Counted from the first letter of the stretch, positions 14,486 through 23,171 are shown. The stretch is DNA of 64,000 bases from Pseudomonas rhodesiae (GCF_007858255.1 NZ_VFEU01000019.1:1-64000); one strand, 5' to 3'. Notes: generated from the sequence alone by a model not told the origin. A program made the numbers and translations.

Positions 14486-17400
14486 TCAGCTAACCACTTC
14501 GGCCTCATCACCGTCTTCATCCTTGCGGTGTGCCCATTGATACAGGGCAGGGAGCACCAACAAAGTCAGCGCGGTGGAGGACAGGATCCCGCCAATCACC
14601 ACTGTCGCCAGTGGCCGCTGAACCTCTGCACCGGTACCGGTTGCCAAGGCCATCGGGATGAAGCCCAGGGACGCCACCAGGGCTGTCATCAGCACAGGTC
14701 GCAGTCGGGTCAACGCGCCTTCGTCGACGGCCTGCCTAAGCGTTCGTCCCTCCTCTCGCAATCCGCGGATGAAGGCAATCATCACCAGGCCGTTCAGTAC
14801 CGCGACGCCGGACAGTGCAATGAAGCCAACCCCAGCCGAGATCGACAGCGGGATGTCCCGCAGCCACAGCGCCACGACGCCACCGGTGAGTGCGAATGGA
14901 ATACCGGTGAACACCAGCATGCCGTCTTTCAGGTTGTTGAACATCAGGAACAGCAGGGTCATGACCAGCAGCAAGGCCACCGGAACCACGATCTGCAGAC
15001 GCTTGGCCGCCGATTGGAGCTGCTCGAACTGGCCACCCCAGGTGGTCCAGTAACCAGCAGGAATCTGCACCTTGGCATCAAGCGAAGCGGTTGCCTCTTG
15101 AACGAACGACCCCAGGTCGCGGCCCCGGACGTTGGCGCTGACGATCACCAGACGCTTGCCGTTCTCGCGGCTGATCTGGTTCGGACCCAGCTGCAGGTCC
15201 AGGTTAGCGACCTGCGACAGCGGGATGAAGCCGATCTGATTGGCACCTTGAGATGCATTGGCCGGTACAGGGATCAGAAGGCTGGACATACCTGCTACGT
15301 CGGTACGTACGGTCTCAGGCAGGCGCACCACCATGTCGAAGCGACGGTCGCCTTCATACAACGTGCCGGCCGTACGACCGCCGACAGCGATGGCGATCGA
15401 GTTCTGTACATCCGCGATGTTCAGGCCGTAGCGTGCGGCTTTCTCGCGGTCGATGTTGATGGTCAGCACCGGCAGGCCGGTGGTCTGTTCAACCTTGACC
15501 TCCGAAGAGCCCGGTACCGCTTTGAGCGCTGCAGCGATCTTGTTGGCCGTGTTGTTGAGCACGTCCATGTCATCGCCGAACACCTTCACTGCGACGTCAC
15601 TCCGTACGCCCGAGATCAGCTCGTTGAAACGCAACTGGATGGGCTGGGACAGCTCATAGTTGCTGCCTGGGACACCGGCTGCGGCTTTCTGCACTTCAGC
15701 AATCAGCTCATCGCGAGGCTTCTTAGGGTCGGGCCACTGATCCTGAGGCTTGAGCATGATGTAGGCGTCGGAGGCGTTAGGCGGCATCGGGTCGGATGCG
15801 ATTTCGGCTGTACCCGAGCGCGCAAACATCCGCTCTACTTCCGGGACCTGCTCAATCACAGCCTTTTCAAGGCGTTGCTGCATTTCTACGGATTGGGTCA
15901 GGCTCGTACCTGGCACGCGCATGGCCTGCATCGCAAAGTCACCTTCACTGAGGCTTGGAATGAACTCGCTACCCATACGACTTGCAAGCACACCACTGAG
16001 CACGACCAGGACTACAGCGGCCGAGAACGCGATGTTCCGATGCCCAAGGACCCACTTCAAAATCGGCTCATAACGCAGCCGCGCAGTGCGCATCACCACG
16101 CCTTCCTCTTCCTTGACCTTGCCAGTGACGAACATGGCGATGGCTGCCGGAACGAAGGTGACGGAGAGGATCATTGCACCCAGCAGCGCCATCACAACGG
16201 TGAAGGCCATGGGGTGGAACATTTTGCCCTCGACGCCGGTCAGGGCGAAGATCGGCAGGTACACCACCATGATGATCAACTGACCGAAGATCAGTGGCCG
16301 GCGAGCTTCACCCGCAGCAGCGAAGACCTCATGGAAGCGCTCAGCTTTGGTGAGCATACGGCCATGCTTGTGTTGCGCATGAGCCAGTCGACGGATCGCG
16401 TTTTCTACAATTACCACGGCACCGTCGACGATGATTCCGAAGTCGAGTGCGCCTAAGCTCATTAGGTTGGCGCTGACCTTGTTGTTGAACATACCGGTGA
16501 AGGTGAACAGCATGGACAACGGGATCACCATCGCGGTGATGAGTGCAGCACGGATGTTACCGAGGAACAGGAACAAAATGGCGATTACTAGAATCGCGCC
16601 TTCCACCAAGTTCTTCTTCACAGTTGCAATAGCTTTTTCAACCAGGTTGGTGCGGTCGTAGACCGTCACGGCAACCACACCTTCTGGAAGGGTACGGTTG
16701 ATGTCAGCCAGTTTGGCGGCAACAGCCTGAGACACGGTACGGCTATTTTCACCGATCAGCATGAACACGGTGCCGAGTACGACTTCGCGACCGTTCTCGG
16801 TGGCAGCCCCCGTCCGGAGCTCTTTGCCAATGCTAACGTCAGCGACGTTGCTGATTCGAATCGGTGCGCCATCGACACTGGTGATCACAATGTTGGCGAT
16901 GTCTTCGATGTTACCGACCTGCCCTGGCGCACGGATGAGGAGCTGCTCACCATTACGCTCGATGTAACCGGCGCCGACGTTGGCGTTGTTGCTTTCCAAC
17001 GCTGCGACCAGATCATTGAGGGTCAGTTTGTATGTAGCTAGGCGCTTCGGATCCGGCGCGACCAGGAACTGCTTGGCGTAACCACCGATGGTGTTGATCT
17101 CGGCCACACCTGGGACGTTCCGCAGCTGCGGCTTGATGATCCAGTCCTGGATCACACGCAGGTCGGTTGGGGTGTACGGTGTACCGTCTTCCTTGACCGC
17201 ACCATCCTCAGCTTCAACGGTCCACAAGAAAATTTCACCAAGCCCAGTGGATACCGGACCCATGACAGCCTCAACGCCCTCTGGCAACTGCTCCTTCGCA
17301 ACTTGCAGCCGCTCGTTGATCAACTGGCGGGCAAAGAAGATGTCAGTGCCATCCTTGAAGATCACGGTGACCTGAGACAGGCCAGAGCGAGACAAGGAAC

Positions 17401-17647
17401 GGGTCTGTTGAAGGCCCGGGAGACCGGCCATGGCCGTTTCAACTGGAAACGTGATCCGCTGTTCAGTTTCCAATGGCGAATAGCCAGGCGCAGCAGCGTT
17501 GATCTGCACCTGGACGTTAGTGATGTCGGGTACCGCATCGATGGGCAGCTTCTGATAGCTGTAGATACCGATGCCGGCCATGATCAGAACAGCGATCATT
17601 ACAACGATGCGCTGCTCAATGGCGAATCTGATGATACGTTCAAACAT
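14486..17647 (-). CDS. czcA: CzcA, RND transporter of the heavy-metal efflux system
   Basis: CzcA is the proton-driven inner-membrane pump of the CzcCBA tripartite complex that expels Zn2+, Cd2+ and Co2+. The 1,053-residue product has the RND layout of 12 membrane helices with two large periplasmic loops. The TM4 proton relay typical of the HME1 (Zn/Co/Cd) group is complete: D402, D408 and E415 in DFGIIVDGAVVIVEN. Other RND segments are IDAVPDITNVQVQI, PGTSLTQSVEMQQRLE and WGGQFEQLQSAAKRL. Length and start (ATG at 17647) are normal. It is last in the czcCBA operon, 24 bases after czcB. Confidence 0.95.
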   Translation of the reverse strand: MFERIIRFAIEQRIVVMIAVLIMAGIGIYSYQKLPIDAVPDITNVQVQINAAAPGYSPLETEQRITFPVETAMAGLPGLQQTRSLSRSGLSQVTVIFKDGTDIFFARQLINERLQVAKEQLPEGVEAVMGPVSTGLGEIFLWTVEAEDGAVKEDGTPYTPTDLRVIQDWIIKPQLRNVPGVAEINTIGGYAKQFLVAPDPKRLATYKLTLNDLVAALESNNANVGAGYIERNGEQLLIRAPGQVGNIEDIANIVITSVDGAPIRISNVADVSIGKELRTGAATENGREVVLGTVFMLIGENSRTVSQAVAAKLADINRTLPEGVVAVTVYDRTNLVEKAIATVKKNLVEGAILVIAILFLFLGNIRAALITAMVIPLSMLFTFTGMFNNKVSANLMSLGALDFGIIVDGAVVIVENAIRRLAHAQHKHGRMLTKAERFHEVFAAAGEARRPLIFGQLIIMVVYLPIFALTGVEGKMFHPMAFTVVMALLGAMILSVTFVPAAIAMFVTGKVKEEEGVVMRTARLRYEPILKWVLGHRNIAFSAAVVLVVLSGVLASRMGSEFIPSLSEGDFAMQAMRVPGTSLTQSVEMQQRLEKAVIEQVPEVERMFARSGTAEIASDPMPPNASDAYIMLKPQDQWPDPKKPRDELIAEVQKAAAGVPGSNYELSQPIQLRFNELISGVRSDVAVKVFGDDMDVLNNTANKIAAALKAVPGSSEVKVEQTTGLPVLTINIDREKAARYGLNIADVQNSIAIAVGGRTAGTLYEGDRRFDMVVRLPETVRTDVAGMSSLLIPVPANASQGANQIGFIPLSQVANLDLQLGPNQISRENGKRLVIVSANVRGRDLGSFVQEATASLDAKVQIPAGYWTTWGGQFEQLQSAAKRLQIVVPVALLLVMTLLFLMFNNLKDGMLVFTGIPFALTGGVVALWLRDIPLSISAGVGFIALSGVAVLNGLVMIAFIRGLREEGRTLRQAVDEGALTRLRPVLMTALVASLGFIPMALATGTGAEVQRPLATVVIGGILSSTALTLLVLPALYQWAHRKDEDGDEAEVVS

Positions 17648-17671
17648 GAGAAATCATCCTGTCAGTTCGCA

Positions 17672-18922
17672 TCAGTGACCGTGTTCGGCAGACGCTTTGC
17701 CGAGCTCAGACTTGAGTGTAAAGCTGCCACTGGCTGCTACTTGGGCGCCGGCTTGGATGCCGTCGATGATTTCCACGTATCCATTGTCACGGCGGCCCGT
17801 TTTTACCGGCCGAGTGTCAAAGCCTTCCCTGGTGCGCACAAATACCGAGGGTTTGTCTTCAACGGTCTGCACGGCGCCTTCAGGAACGGCCACAGCCACT
17901 CGATCGGTCTGAGAAGTGACGGCGATGTTCACGAACAGACCTGGACGCCAGGCGCCGTCAGGGTTGGTCAAGGTAACGCGAACGGTCGCTGCACGGTTTT
18001 GCTCACCCAGCAGGCTGCCTACATAACCCACCTTGCCGTCGACCTCGACGTTCATGTCGGGCGATGAAACTTTTACCGCACGGCCCGTCACCACCTTGCC
18101 CAGTTCAGTGGGAGGGACAGCGAAGGTGGCCCACACCTGATTCAGGTCGGACAAGATGAAAGCGTTAGTCGCCTCGCTGACGACTTCACCCATGGTCAGG
18201 TGCTTCTCTACCACCACGGCGTCAAAGGGTGCCCGAAGCTCGTAACGATTGCCGCCTACGGAATTGACCGAAGCGCCGATGGCACCGACCTTCTGCTTGG
18301 CATTGGCCAGAGATATCTCTGCTTCTTGCAGCGCTTGGCGTGCCTGCAGGTAATCCTGCTCGGCGGAGATCTTGTCCTGCCACAGTTGCTTCTCACGGTC
18401 GAAGGTAACGCGGGCCAGCTCTACGCGTCGCTGTGCGGCTTGTTGTTCGCTGCGCAGGTCAGAAATCTGTTGGCTGGCAATCACTGCGAGGACTTGGCCT
18501 TTCTTAACGGCTTCGCCCAAGTCGGCCTGGACACTTTCAACAACGCCAGGGACCCGAGGGACAACATGTGCAGTCCGGTCTTCGTCGAAACGAATCTCCC
18601 CCGGGAAAGTCACAACGGTGCCGAGGTCACGGGGGGCCGCAGACTCCAGGACTACCCCAGCTGCCTTGATCTGTTCAGCGCTCAGGGTCAGCTTGCCCTC
18701 TTCCTCACCACCCTCTTCGCTATGGCCTTCTGCACCATGACCCTCATCACCCTCCTCTTTGGCGGCTGATGCGGTCGTCTTCTCATCGCCATGGCCATCG
18801 TTAGCGCCGTGCTCGACGGTACTGGCGGCCTGCTCTCCGGAACTGTTGTTCCAGGCAAGGCTGCCAAATCCAAGGGCTGCCACAGCGGCGACCGCGAGGG
18901 CGATCTTGCGTTTGTTATCCAT
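17672..18922 (-). CDS. czcB: CzcB, periplasmic adaptor (membrane fusion protein)
   Basis: The 416-residue adaptor links the CzcA pump to the CzcC outer-membrane channel and helps funnel metal. It begins with a membrane anchor (MDNKRKIALAVAAVAALGFG), then an acidic His-rich stretch (HGANDGHGDEK and EGHGAEGHSEEGGEEE), which is typical of metal-binding CzcB proteins. Lipoyl-like, alpha-hairpin and beta-barrel domains follow: VQADLGEAVKKGQVLAVI, LRAPFDAVVVEKHLTMGEVV, VWATFAVPPTELGKV. It ends ASAEHGH. GGAG before the ATG supports the start. czcA begins 24 bases downstream. Confidence 0.93.
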   Translation of the reverse strand: MDNKRKIALAVAAVAALGFGSLAWNNSSGEQAASTVEHGANDGHGDEKTTASAAKEEGDEGHGAEGHSEEGGEEEGKLTLSAEQIKAAGVVLESAAPRDLGTVVTFPGEIRFDEDRTAHVVPRVPGVVESVQADLGEAVKKGQVLAVIASQQISDLRSEQQAAQRRVELARVTFDREKQLWQDKISAEQDYLQARQALQEAEISLANAKQKVGAIGASVNSVGGNRYELRAPFDAVVVEKHLTMGEVVSEATNAFILSDLNQVWATFAVPPTELGKVVTGRAVKVSSPDMNVEVDGKVGYVGSLLGEQNRAATVRVTLTNPDGAWRPGLFVNIAVTSQTDRVAVAVPEGAVQTVEDKPSVFVRTREGFDTRPVKTGRRDNGYVEIIDGIQAGAQVAASGSFTLKSELGKASAEHGH

Positions 18923-18988
18923 TGCTACTCCTGCTGATCATAGGCACCGACGTGTTATGCCGAGCGCCGAAGAAAATTTCTGGCCCGT

Positions 18989-20260
18989 TCAACGAACGCC
19001 GGCAGTCGAACCGACATCGCCATAAACCCTTTCCACCTGCGCACGCGCATTGGTCGCTGTTGCCAACGAATCGAGGTATTGGCCACGAGCGACGATCAAG
19101 GTGCGCTGGGCATCCAGCACTTCGATGAAGCCGAATTTGCCCATCTCGAAACCGCGAGTTGCGGTCTCCACAGCCTGCTGTGCGGACGGCAGAATGGTCT
19201 TGTCGTAGGACTCGACCTCCTGCATGGCGGTCGCCCACTGGTTTACTGCGGTTTGGGTTTCGCTACGCAGCCTCAGCTCAACTGCGTTGCGCTGGTCTCG
19301 GGCTTGATCTGCGCGTCGAGAAGCGGAAAGAATGTTGCCCTGATTACGATCAAACAGCGGCAATGGCATGGACAGTCCTACAGTGTTGACCCGTTCACGT
19401 ACGGAGCGGTCGTACTGGCTACCCACGCTTACAGTGAGGTCTGGGATTCGCTGAGCTTTCTCTGAGCCGAGGGACGCATCGCTTTTGTCGATCTGCACCA
19501 CGGCCTGACGCATTTCCGCAGTTTGATCGAGCCTCGACAACAGCTCTTCAGCGTCCGGAGGCAAACCTGGGGAGAGGGTCGGCGAATCCAGGCGATCGAA
19601 TACTGTGACCGAGCTCCCCGTAATTTGAGCTAGCTGCTGGTAAGCGGTCGCTTTCTCCGTTTCGGCGCGTCTGACCTGCAGCTTGGCTTCGGCCAACTGT
19701 ACTTGAGCACGAGTAGCCTCTACTGGGGAGGATTTACCTGCGCGAACGCGGCCGTCGACAATGCGCAGACCACGCTCAGTCAGCTCCAGAGATTGCTTGG
19801 CTAGATCTAGGCCAGTCTGCGCTCGCAATGCTGCGTAGAAGGCTTGAACGACCTCGGCGCGCAGAGCGTTCACTCGACGGTCCAACTCCAGCTGTGCAGC
19901 AGTCTGGCCATAGGTGGCGACGTCAACACGTGCGCCCCGCTTTCCGCCCAGCTCCAGGGTCTGGCTGAGCGTCACAGTTGTCTGGCTAGTGCTGCGACGG
20001 GTGTCTTCTACGTCGTACGAGATTGTTGGGTTGGGGATAAGCCCTGCCTGCTTGCGTGCCCCATCTGCGATCCCAATCTCCTGACGGGCGGCGGCCATGT
20101 CAGGGTTGGCATCCATCGCCGTCGAAAGCGCTTGAGGCAAGCTGATGCTTTGGGCAAATGCAGCAGGTGCCATCAGCCCGGAGATGACCGCACAGAGTGC
20201 GGCTATCTTCCAGGGTGAGATTGAGGTCTTAGGAAAGACATTGCGGATATACCGGGGCAC
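18989..20260 (-). CDS. czcC: CzcC, outer-membrane channel of the heavy-metal efflux system
   Basis: The TolC-like channel forms the outer-membrane exit of CzcCBA. The best start is a GTG at 20260, nine bases after GAGG; it gives 423 residues beginning with a signal peptide (KIAALCAVISGLMAPAAFA). The frame is open further upstream to 20347, but that extension would put 29 residues before the signal and is rejected. Two outer-membrane efflux protein repeats are present (SLPQALSTAMDANPDMAA, TVTLSQTLELGGKRGARV, TVGLSMPLPLFDRNQGNI). It is first in the operon and czcB follows 66 bases later. A CzcR-like site lies 125 bases upstream. Confidence 0.92.
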   Translation of the reverse strand: MPRYIRNVFPKTSISPWKIAALCAVISGLMAPAAFAQSISLPQALSTAMDANPDMAAARQEIGIADGARKQAGLIPNPTISYDVEDTRRSTSQTTVTLSQTLELGGKRGARVDVATYGQTAAQLELDRRVNALRAEVVQAFYAALRAQTGLDLAKQSLELTERGLRIVDGRVRAGKSSPVEATRAQVQLAEAKLQVRRAETEKATAYQQLAQITGSSVTVFDRLDSPTLSPGLPPDAEELLSRLDQTAEMRQAVVQIDKSDASLGSEKAQRIPDLTVSVGSQYDRSVRERVNTVGLSMPLPLFDRNQGNILSASRRADQARDQRNAVELRLRSETQTAVNQWATAMQEVESYDKTILPSAQQAVETATRGFEMGKFGFIEVLDAQRTLIVARGQYLDSLATATNARAQVERVYGDVGSTAGVR

Positions 20261-20384
20261 TTTAATGGTCCTCGTGCACAAACTTCGATAAAGCTTGGCG
20301 AGAACGCCGAAACAGCTGCCAAGCCCCACTGGATTAGGTGATGGCACTCTAAAGAGCGGTAGCTATCAGAGGGGTGGCTAGAAA

Positions 20385-20399
20385 ATTACAATTTCGTAA
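20385..20399 (-). promoter_or_regulatory. Putative CzcR/CopR-type site of czcCBA
   Basis: The minus strand reads TTACGAAATTGTAAT, taken as the reference for the island. It differs at one position from the divergent copy at 20511 and lies 125 bases before the czcC start. Confidence 0.6.
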
Positions 20400-20510
20400 G
20401 AAAAGTGGGTAATGCCCGTAAACACTGAGAAATTCAGTCGAACCCAGGATTTGATTACATCCGAGAGAGATGGCTAACACACGGTGCTAGGCACCCGGAT
20501 AACCTGTAGA

Positions 20511-20525
20511 TGACGAAATTGTAAT
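20511..20525 (+). promoter_or_regulatory. Putative CzcR/CopR-type site of the OprD-type porin gene
   Basis: The plus strand reads TGACGAAATTGTAAT, 14 of 15 identical to the czcCBA site and in the same orientation relative to its gene, 141 bases before the porin start. Confidence 0.6.
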
Positions 20526-20665
20526 TATCCTATCACCCTCCCGTTATCTTCGGCCTGCAAATATGAGCTCGGCGCTCTTCATAGGCGCGCCGCCGGGTCA
20601 GAACATATAAAGACACCCGCGTCGGTACACATAATAAAAACTGCCGTAAATCAAAGGAGCATCAG

Positions 20666-22009
20666 ATGAAAATCAAAGTACCACTGTATTTGGCGGCAGT
20701 TTCTGCGCTGTCTGGAAGCTATGCAATTTCTGCTCAAGCTGAAGACAAACCAGAAGGTTTCATTGAGGGCAGCAGCCTTACAGTGCTCAACCGCAACTTC
20801 TACTTCAATCGTGATAATCGCGACAGTTCGGCTCCCACTTACAACAGTGGTAAGGGCAACACCAACGGCTACTCCGAAGCCTGGGCGCACGCGCTCATTT
20901 CCAAATTCAACTCTGGTTTTACCCAGGGTACCGTCGGTTTTGGTGTTGATGCCTTTGCAATGATCGGCCTCAAGCTTGATACCGGCGACGGTCGCAACGG
21001 CGGCCGTAGCTCCTTCGACGTGCTGCCCGTTGATAACAAGGGTGAGGCGCGTGATGAATACACCAAGGTTGGCGGAGCGGCCAAAATCCGCTTGTTCGAT
21101 ACCGTGGTGAAAGTGGGTGATGTATTCCCATCGACGCCGGTCGTCGCAGCGGGCGACTCGCGCCTCCTGCCAGAAAGCTTCCGCGGCGTGACCGTTGAGA
21201 ACAGCAGCATCCAGGGCCTCACCCTGCAAGGTGGTCGACTGCATGCAATGAGCCAACCGGTTTCCAGTAACCTGAACGACAATTTCGTTACCTTCTATGG
21301 CGGCCCGGTCAACTCGCCTTGGATCGGCTACGGCGGCGGTGACTACTCGATCAACGACAATTGGACCGTGAGTGTCTACGGCAGCCAGTTGAAAGATGTC
21401 TGGAACCAGTACTACGCCGGTACCAGCTTCGCCTACCCACTGAGCGATGACCTCGCGCTGATTGGTGGGTTCAACTACTACAAAGCCGTGGATGAAGGTA
21501 AACGCCGACTGGGCGAGTTCGACAACAATATCTGGAGTGCCAAGGTCGGTGTTCGCTACGGCGCCCACACCTTGGCCCTGTCACACCAGCGCAACAATGG
21601 CGATGACGATTTTGATTACCTGCGTCAGTCGGACTCAATCTTCGTAGACAACTCGATCCAGTACAGCGACTTCAACTCGCCGAAAGAACGCTCCTGGATG
21701 ATGCGTTATGACCTTAACTTCACCAGCTACGGTATTCCTGGTCTGACGTTCATGACCCGCTACGCAAGGGGTTCGGGCGCAGACTACTCGAACGCCAACC
21801 AGTTCTACATGCGTACCGACGACAACGGCAATCCGCTCACCGATCAAAAACGTTGGGAGCGTGACGTCGAGGTGAAATATGTCGTTCAAACCGGCCCGGC
21901 TAAAGACTTGTCCTTCCGGTTGCGCCAAGCTACCACGCGTGCCACTGCTTTCGAATCGGACCTTGATGAAACTCGCGTGATCATTGAATACCCGCTTTCT
22001 ATTCTGTAA
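20666..22009 (+). CDS. OprD-family outer-membrane porin
   Basis: The 447-residue product has a signal peptide (MKIKVPLYLAAVSALSGSYA, cleaved after about residue 26) and the OprD-family barrel: GFIEGSSLTVLNRNFYFNRD, EAWAHALISKFNSGFTQGTV, GFGVDAFAMIGLKLDTG, GLTFMTRYARGSGADY and a C-terminal strand ending EYPLSIL. OprD porins take up basic amino acids, small acids or peptides; the substrate cannot be told. CzcR commonly acts in Pseudomonas on both czcCBA and an oprD gene, and here a site of the same type precedes both. Unusually, the Shine-Dalgarno segment CAAAGGAGC (20652-20660) is exactly complementary to the loop of the RNA element after this gene. Confidence 0.88.
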   Translation: MKIKVPLYLAAVSALSGSYAISAQAEDKPEGFIEGSSLTVLNRNFYFNRDNRDSSAPTYNSGKGNTNGYSEAWAHALISKFNSGFTQGTVGFGVDAFAMIGLKLDTGDGRNGGRSSFDVLPVDNKGEARDEYTKVGGAAKIRLFDTVVKVGDVFPSTPVVAAGDSRLLPESFRGVTVENSSIQGLTLQGGRLHAMSQPVSSNLNDNFVTFYGGPVNSPWIGYGGGDYSINDNWTVSVYGSQLKDVWNQYYAGTSFAYPLSDDLALIGGFNYYKAVDEGKRRLGEFDNNIWSAKVGVRYGAHTLALSHQRNNGDDDFDYLRQSDSIFVDNSIQYSDFNSPKERSWMMRYDLNFTSYGIPGLTFMTRYARGSGADYSNANQFYMRTDDNGNPLTDQKRWERDVEVKYVVQTGPAKDLSFRLRQATTRATAFESDLDETRVIIEYPLSIL

Positions 22010-22064
22010 TTCTCTGATCGGATCAGTTTTCCATGAACTGGCCCCTCAGAAAAACGTGCATTAC

Positions 22065-22138
22065 GCATTCACCTTGAGTGGCTTAAGTGCTCCTTTGGTA
22101 AAAGGTGAATATTTGGCGCCCTTTGGGCGCCTTTTTTT
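22065..22138 (+). ncRNA. Conserved stem-loop plus terminator element, copy 1 (3' UTR of the OprD-type porin gene)
   Basis: ATTCACCTT (22067-22075) pairs with AAGGTGAAT (22102-22110). The loop includes GCTCCTTTGGTAA (22089-22101). The terminator GGCGCCC-TTT-GGGCGCC (22115-22131) and seven T follow. The 12-base GCATTCACCTTG, the loop motif and the stem arms are the same as in copy 2 (6336-6406), while the rest differs. It lies 56 bases after the porin stop codon, so it may be the 3' end of the porin mRNA or a small RNA released or transcribed from it. The loop is an anti-Shine-Dalgarno sequence with nine contiguous complementary bases at the porin's own ribosome-binding site. Confidence 0.6.
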
Positions 22139-22140
22139 AT

Positions 22141-22290
22141 CTAAAATTCGAGCAGTTGTTCGAGTTCATGCATCGCATGTCGATGCAGCTCATGGCTACA
22201 CCAATGTCCAGCCTCCTCAATGAGGGGAACTTCGCCGTCATCTGAACGGAATGAAACCAGAACAAAGAATAGAATAACCCAGCACTTCAT
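22141..22290 (-). CDS. Small hypothetical protein with signal-like N-terminus and Cys/His-rich tail (49 aa)
   Basis: An ATG at 22290 opens a 49-codon frame ending with TAG at 22141. The product begins MKCWVILFFVLVSFRSDD, which looks like an export signal or a single membrane segment. It continues with an acidic and His-rich tail containing GHWCSHELHRHAMHELEQ, with five His and one Cys within 18 residues, suggesting metal binding. An AGGTG lies upstream of the start. A response-regulator site at 22385 lies 95 bases before it, oriented toward this gene with 13 of 15 matches. I recognise no family. The length, position and site suggest a small metal-induced periplasmic or membrane protein. Confidence 0.5.
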   Translation of the reverse strand: MKCWVILFFVLVSFRSDDGEVPLIEEAGHWCSHELHRHAMHELEQLLEF

Positions 22291-22384
22291 AAGGTCAAAT
22301 CACCTATTGGAGAGAGGGCTCGCATCTGTCAAACCCAAACCGCGACAAGATATAACGCCAGACTATCAAATATATTACCTAGAA

Positions 22385-22399
22385 ATTACAAATCCGTAA
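22385..22399 (-). promoter_or_regulatory. Putative CzcR/CopR-type site between the small ORF and the second regulator
   Basis: The minus strand reads TTACGGATTTGTAAT, 13 of 15 matches to the czcCBA site. The wider sequence AAATTAC-N6-GTAATTT (22383-22402) is a 7-bp inverted repeat, so both divergent genes could be served. Confidence 0.55.
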
Positions 22400-22496
22400 T
22401 TTAGCCCCCAGACAACTCTTTTTGATTTACCATTCATTTCAATAACGTCGGCGCGCGTGCGCGGTTAATTGCTCAGTGATGTCGAGACAAAATCCC

Positions 22497-23171
22497 ATGC
22501 GAATTCTGGTAATTGAGGATGAAGTAAAAACTGCGGAGTATGTGCGTCAAGGCCTTACTGAATGCGGTTATGTTGTAGATTGCGTCCATACCGGTTCAGA
22601 TGGATTATTCCTGGCCAAGCAGCACGAATATGAGTTGATCATCCTTGATATCAATCTGCCGGAGATGGATGGGTGGCAGGTGCTTGAACTGTTGCGACGT
22701 AAAAACTGCCCTTCTCGTATCATGATGCTGACGGCTAGAAGTCGCCTAGCAGATAAGGTTCGGGGCCTGGAGAACGGTGCAGATGACTACCTAATCAAGC
22801 CATTTGAGTTCCCAGAACTGCTGGCCCGGGTCCGCGCCTTGATGCGCAGGTCTGACCACCCTGCATCCGTCGAGATAATTCGTGTAGCTGACCTCGAACT
22901 CGACCAGAGCCGTCACAGAGCCTTCAGGGATGGCCAGCGCATCGATTTGACTACAAAAGAGTTTGCACTGTTGCACTACCTGATGCGCAACACGGGGGTG
23001 GTACTGAGCCGTACGCAGATCATCTCACAGGTTTGGGACATGAACTTTGACTGCGATACAAACGTTGTAGAGGTGTCGATTCGAAGGCTCAGAGCCAAGA
23101 TCGATGATCCTTTCGAGACGAAGCTTATCCACACGCTCCGAGGCGTGGGCTATGTTCTTGAGAAGCGGTAA
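22497..23171 (+). CDS. Second heavy-metal response regulator (CzcR/CopR type), without a kinase partner
   Basis: From the ATG at 22497 the product is 224 residues and starts MRILVIEDEVKTAEYVRQ, as is typical; in-frame GTG/ATG codons at 22476 would add seven residues. The receiver pocket (VIEDE), phosphoacceptor Asp in LIILDINLPEMDGW, switch T in IMMLTARS and K in LIKPFEFPEL are intact, and the winged-helix ends FETKLIHTLRGVGYVLEKR. It is close to the regulator at 7011 in both domains. No kinase follows; 290 bases later the recombinase operon converges on it. It may be driven by the CzcS at 7682, or its kinase may have been lost. Confidence 0.87.
   Translation: MRILVIEDEVKTAEYVRQGLTECGYVVDCVHTGSDGLFLAKQHEYELIILDINLPEMDGWQVLELLRRKNCPSRIMMLTARSRLADKVRGLENGADDYLIKPFEFPELLARVRALMRRSDHPASVEIIRVADLELDQSRHRAFRDGQRIDLTTKEFALLHYLMRNTGVVLSRTQIISQVWDMNFDCDTNVVEVSIRRLRAKIDDPFETKLIHTLRGVGYVLEKR

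Larger units (their letters stand above)
20261..20665. other. Divergent promoter region between czcCBA and the OprD-type porin
   Basis: This 405-bp region contains no gene. It holds two nearly identical regulatory 15-mers, each pointing toward one of the divergent genes (20385-20399 and 20511-20525). They sit about 125 and 140 bases from the respective start codons, as expected for a shared control region. Confidence 0.6.

Noticed and set aside
14528..16456. 642-codon open frame antisense to czcA
   Set aside because: Composition is His/Gln/Arg-rich without hydrophobic cores, no ribosome-binding site, and it mirrors the codon bias of the strongly supported czcA frame.
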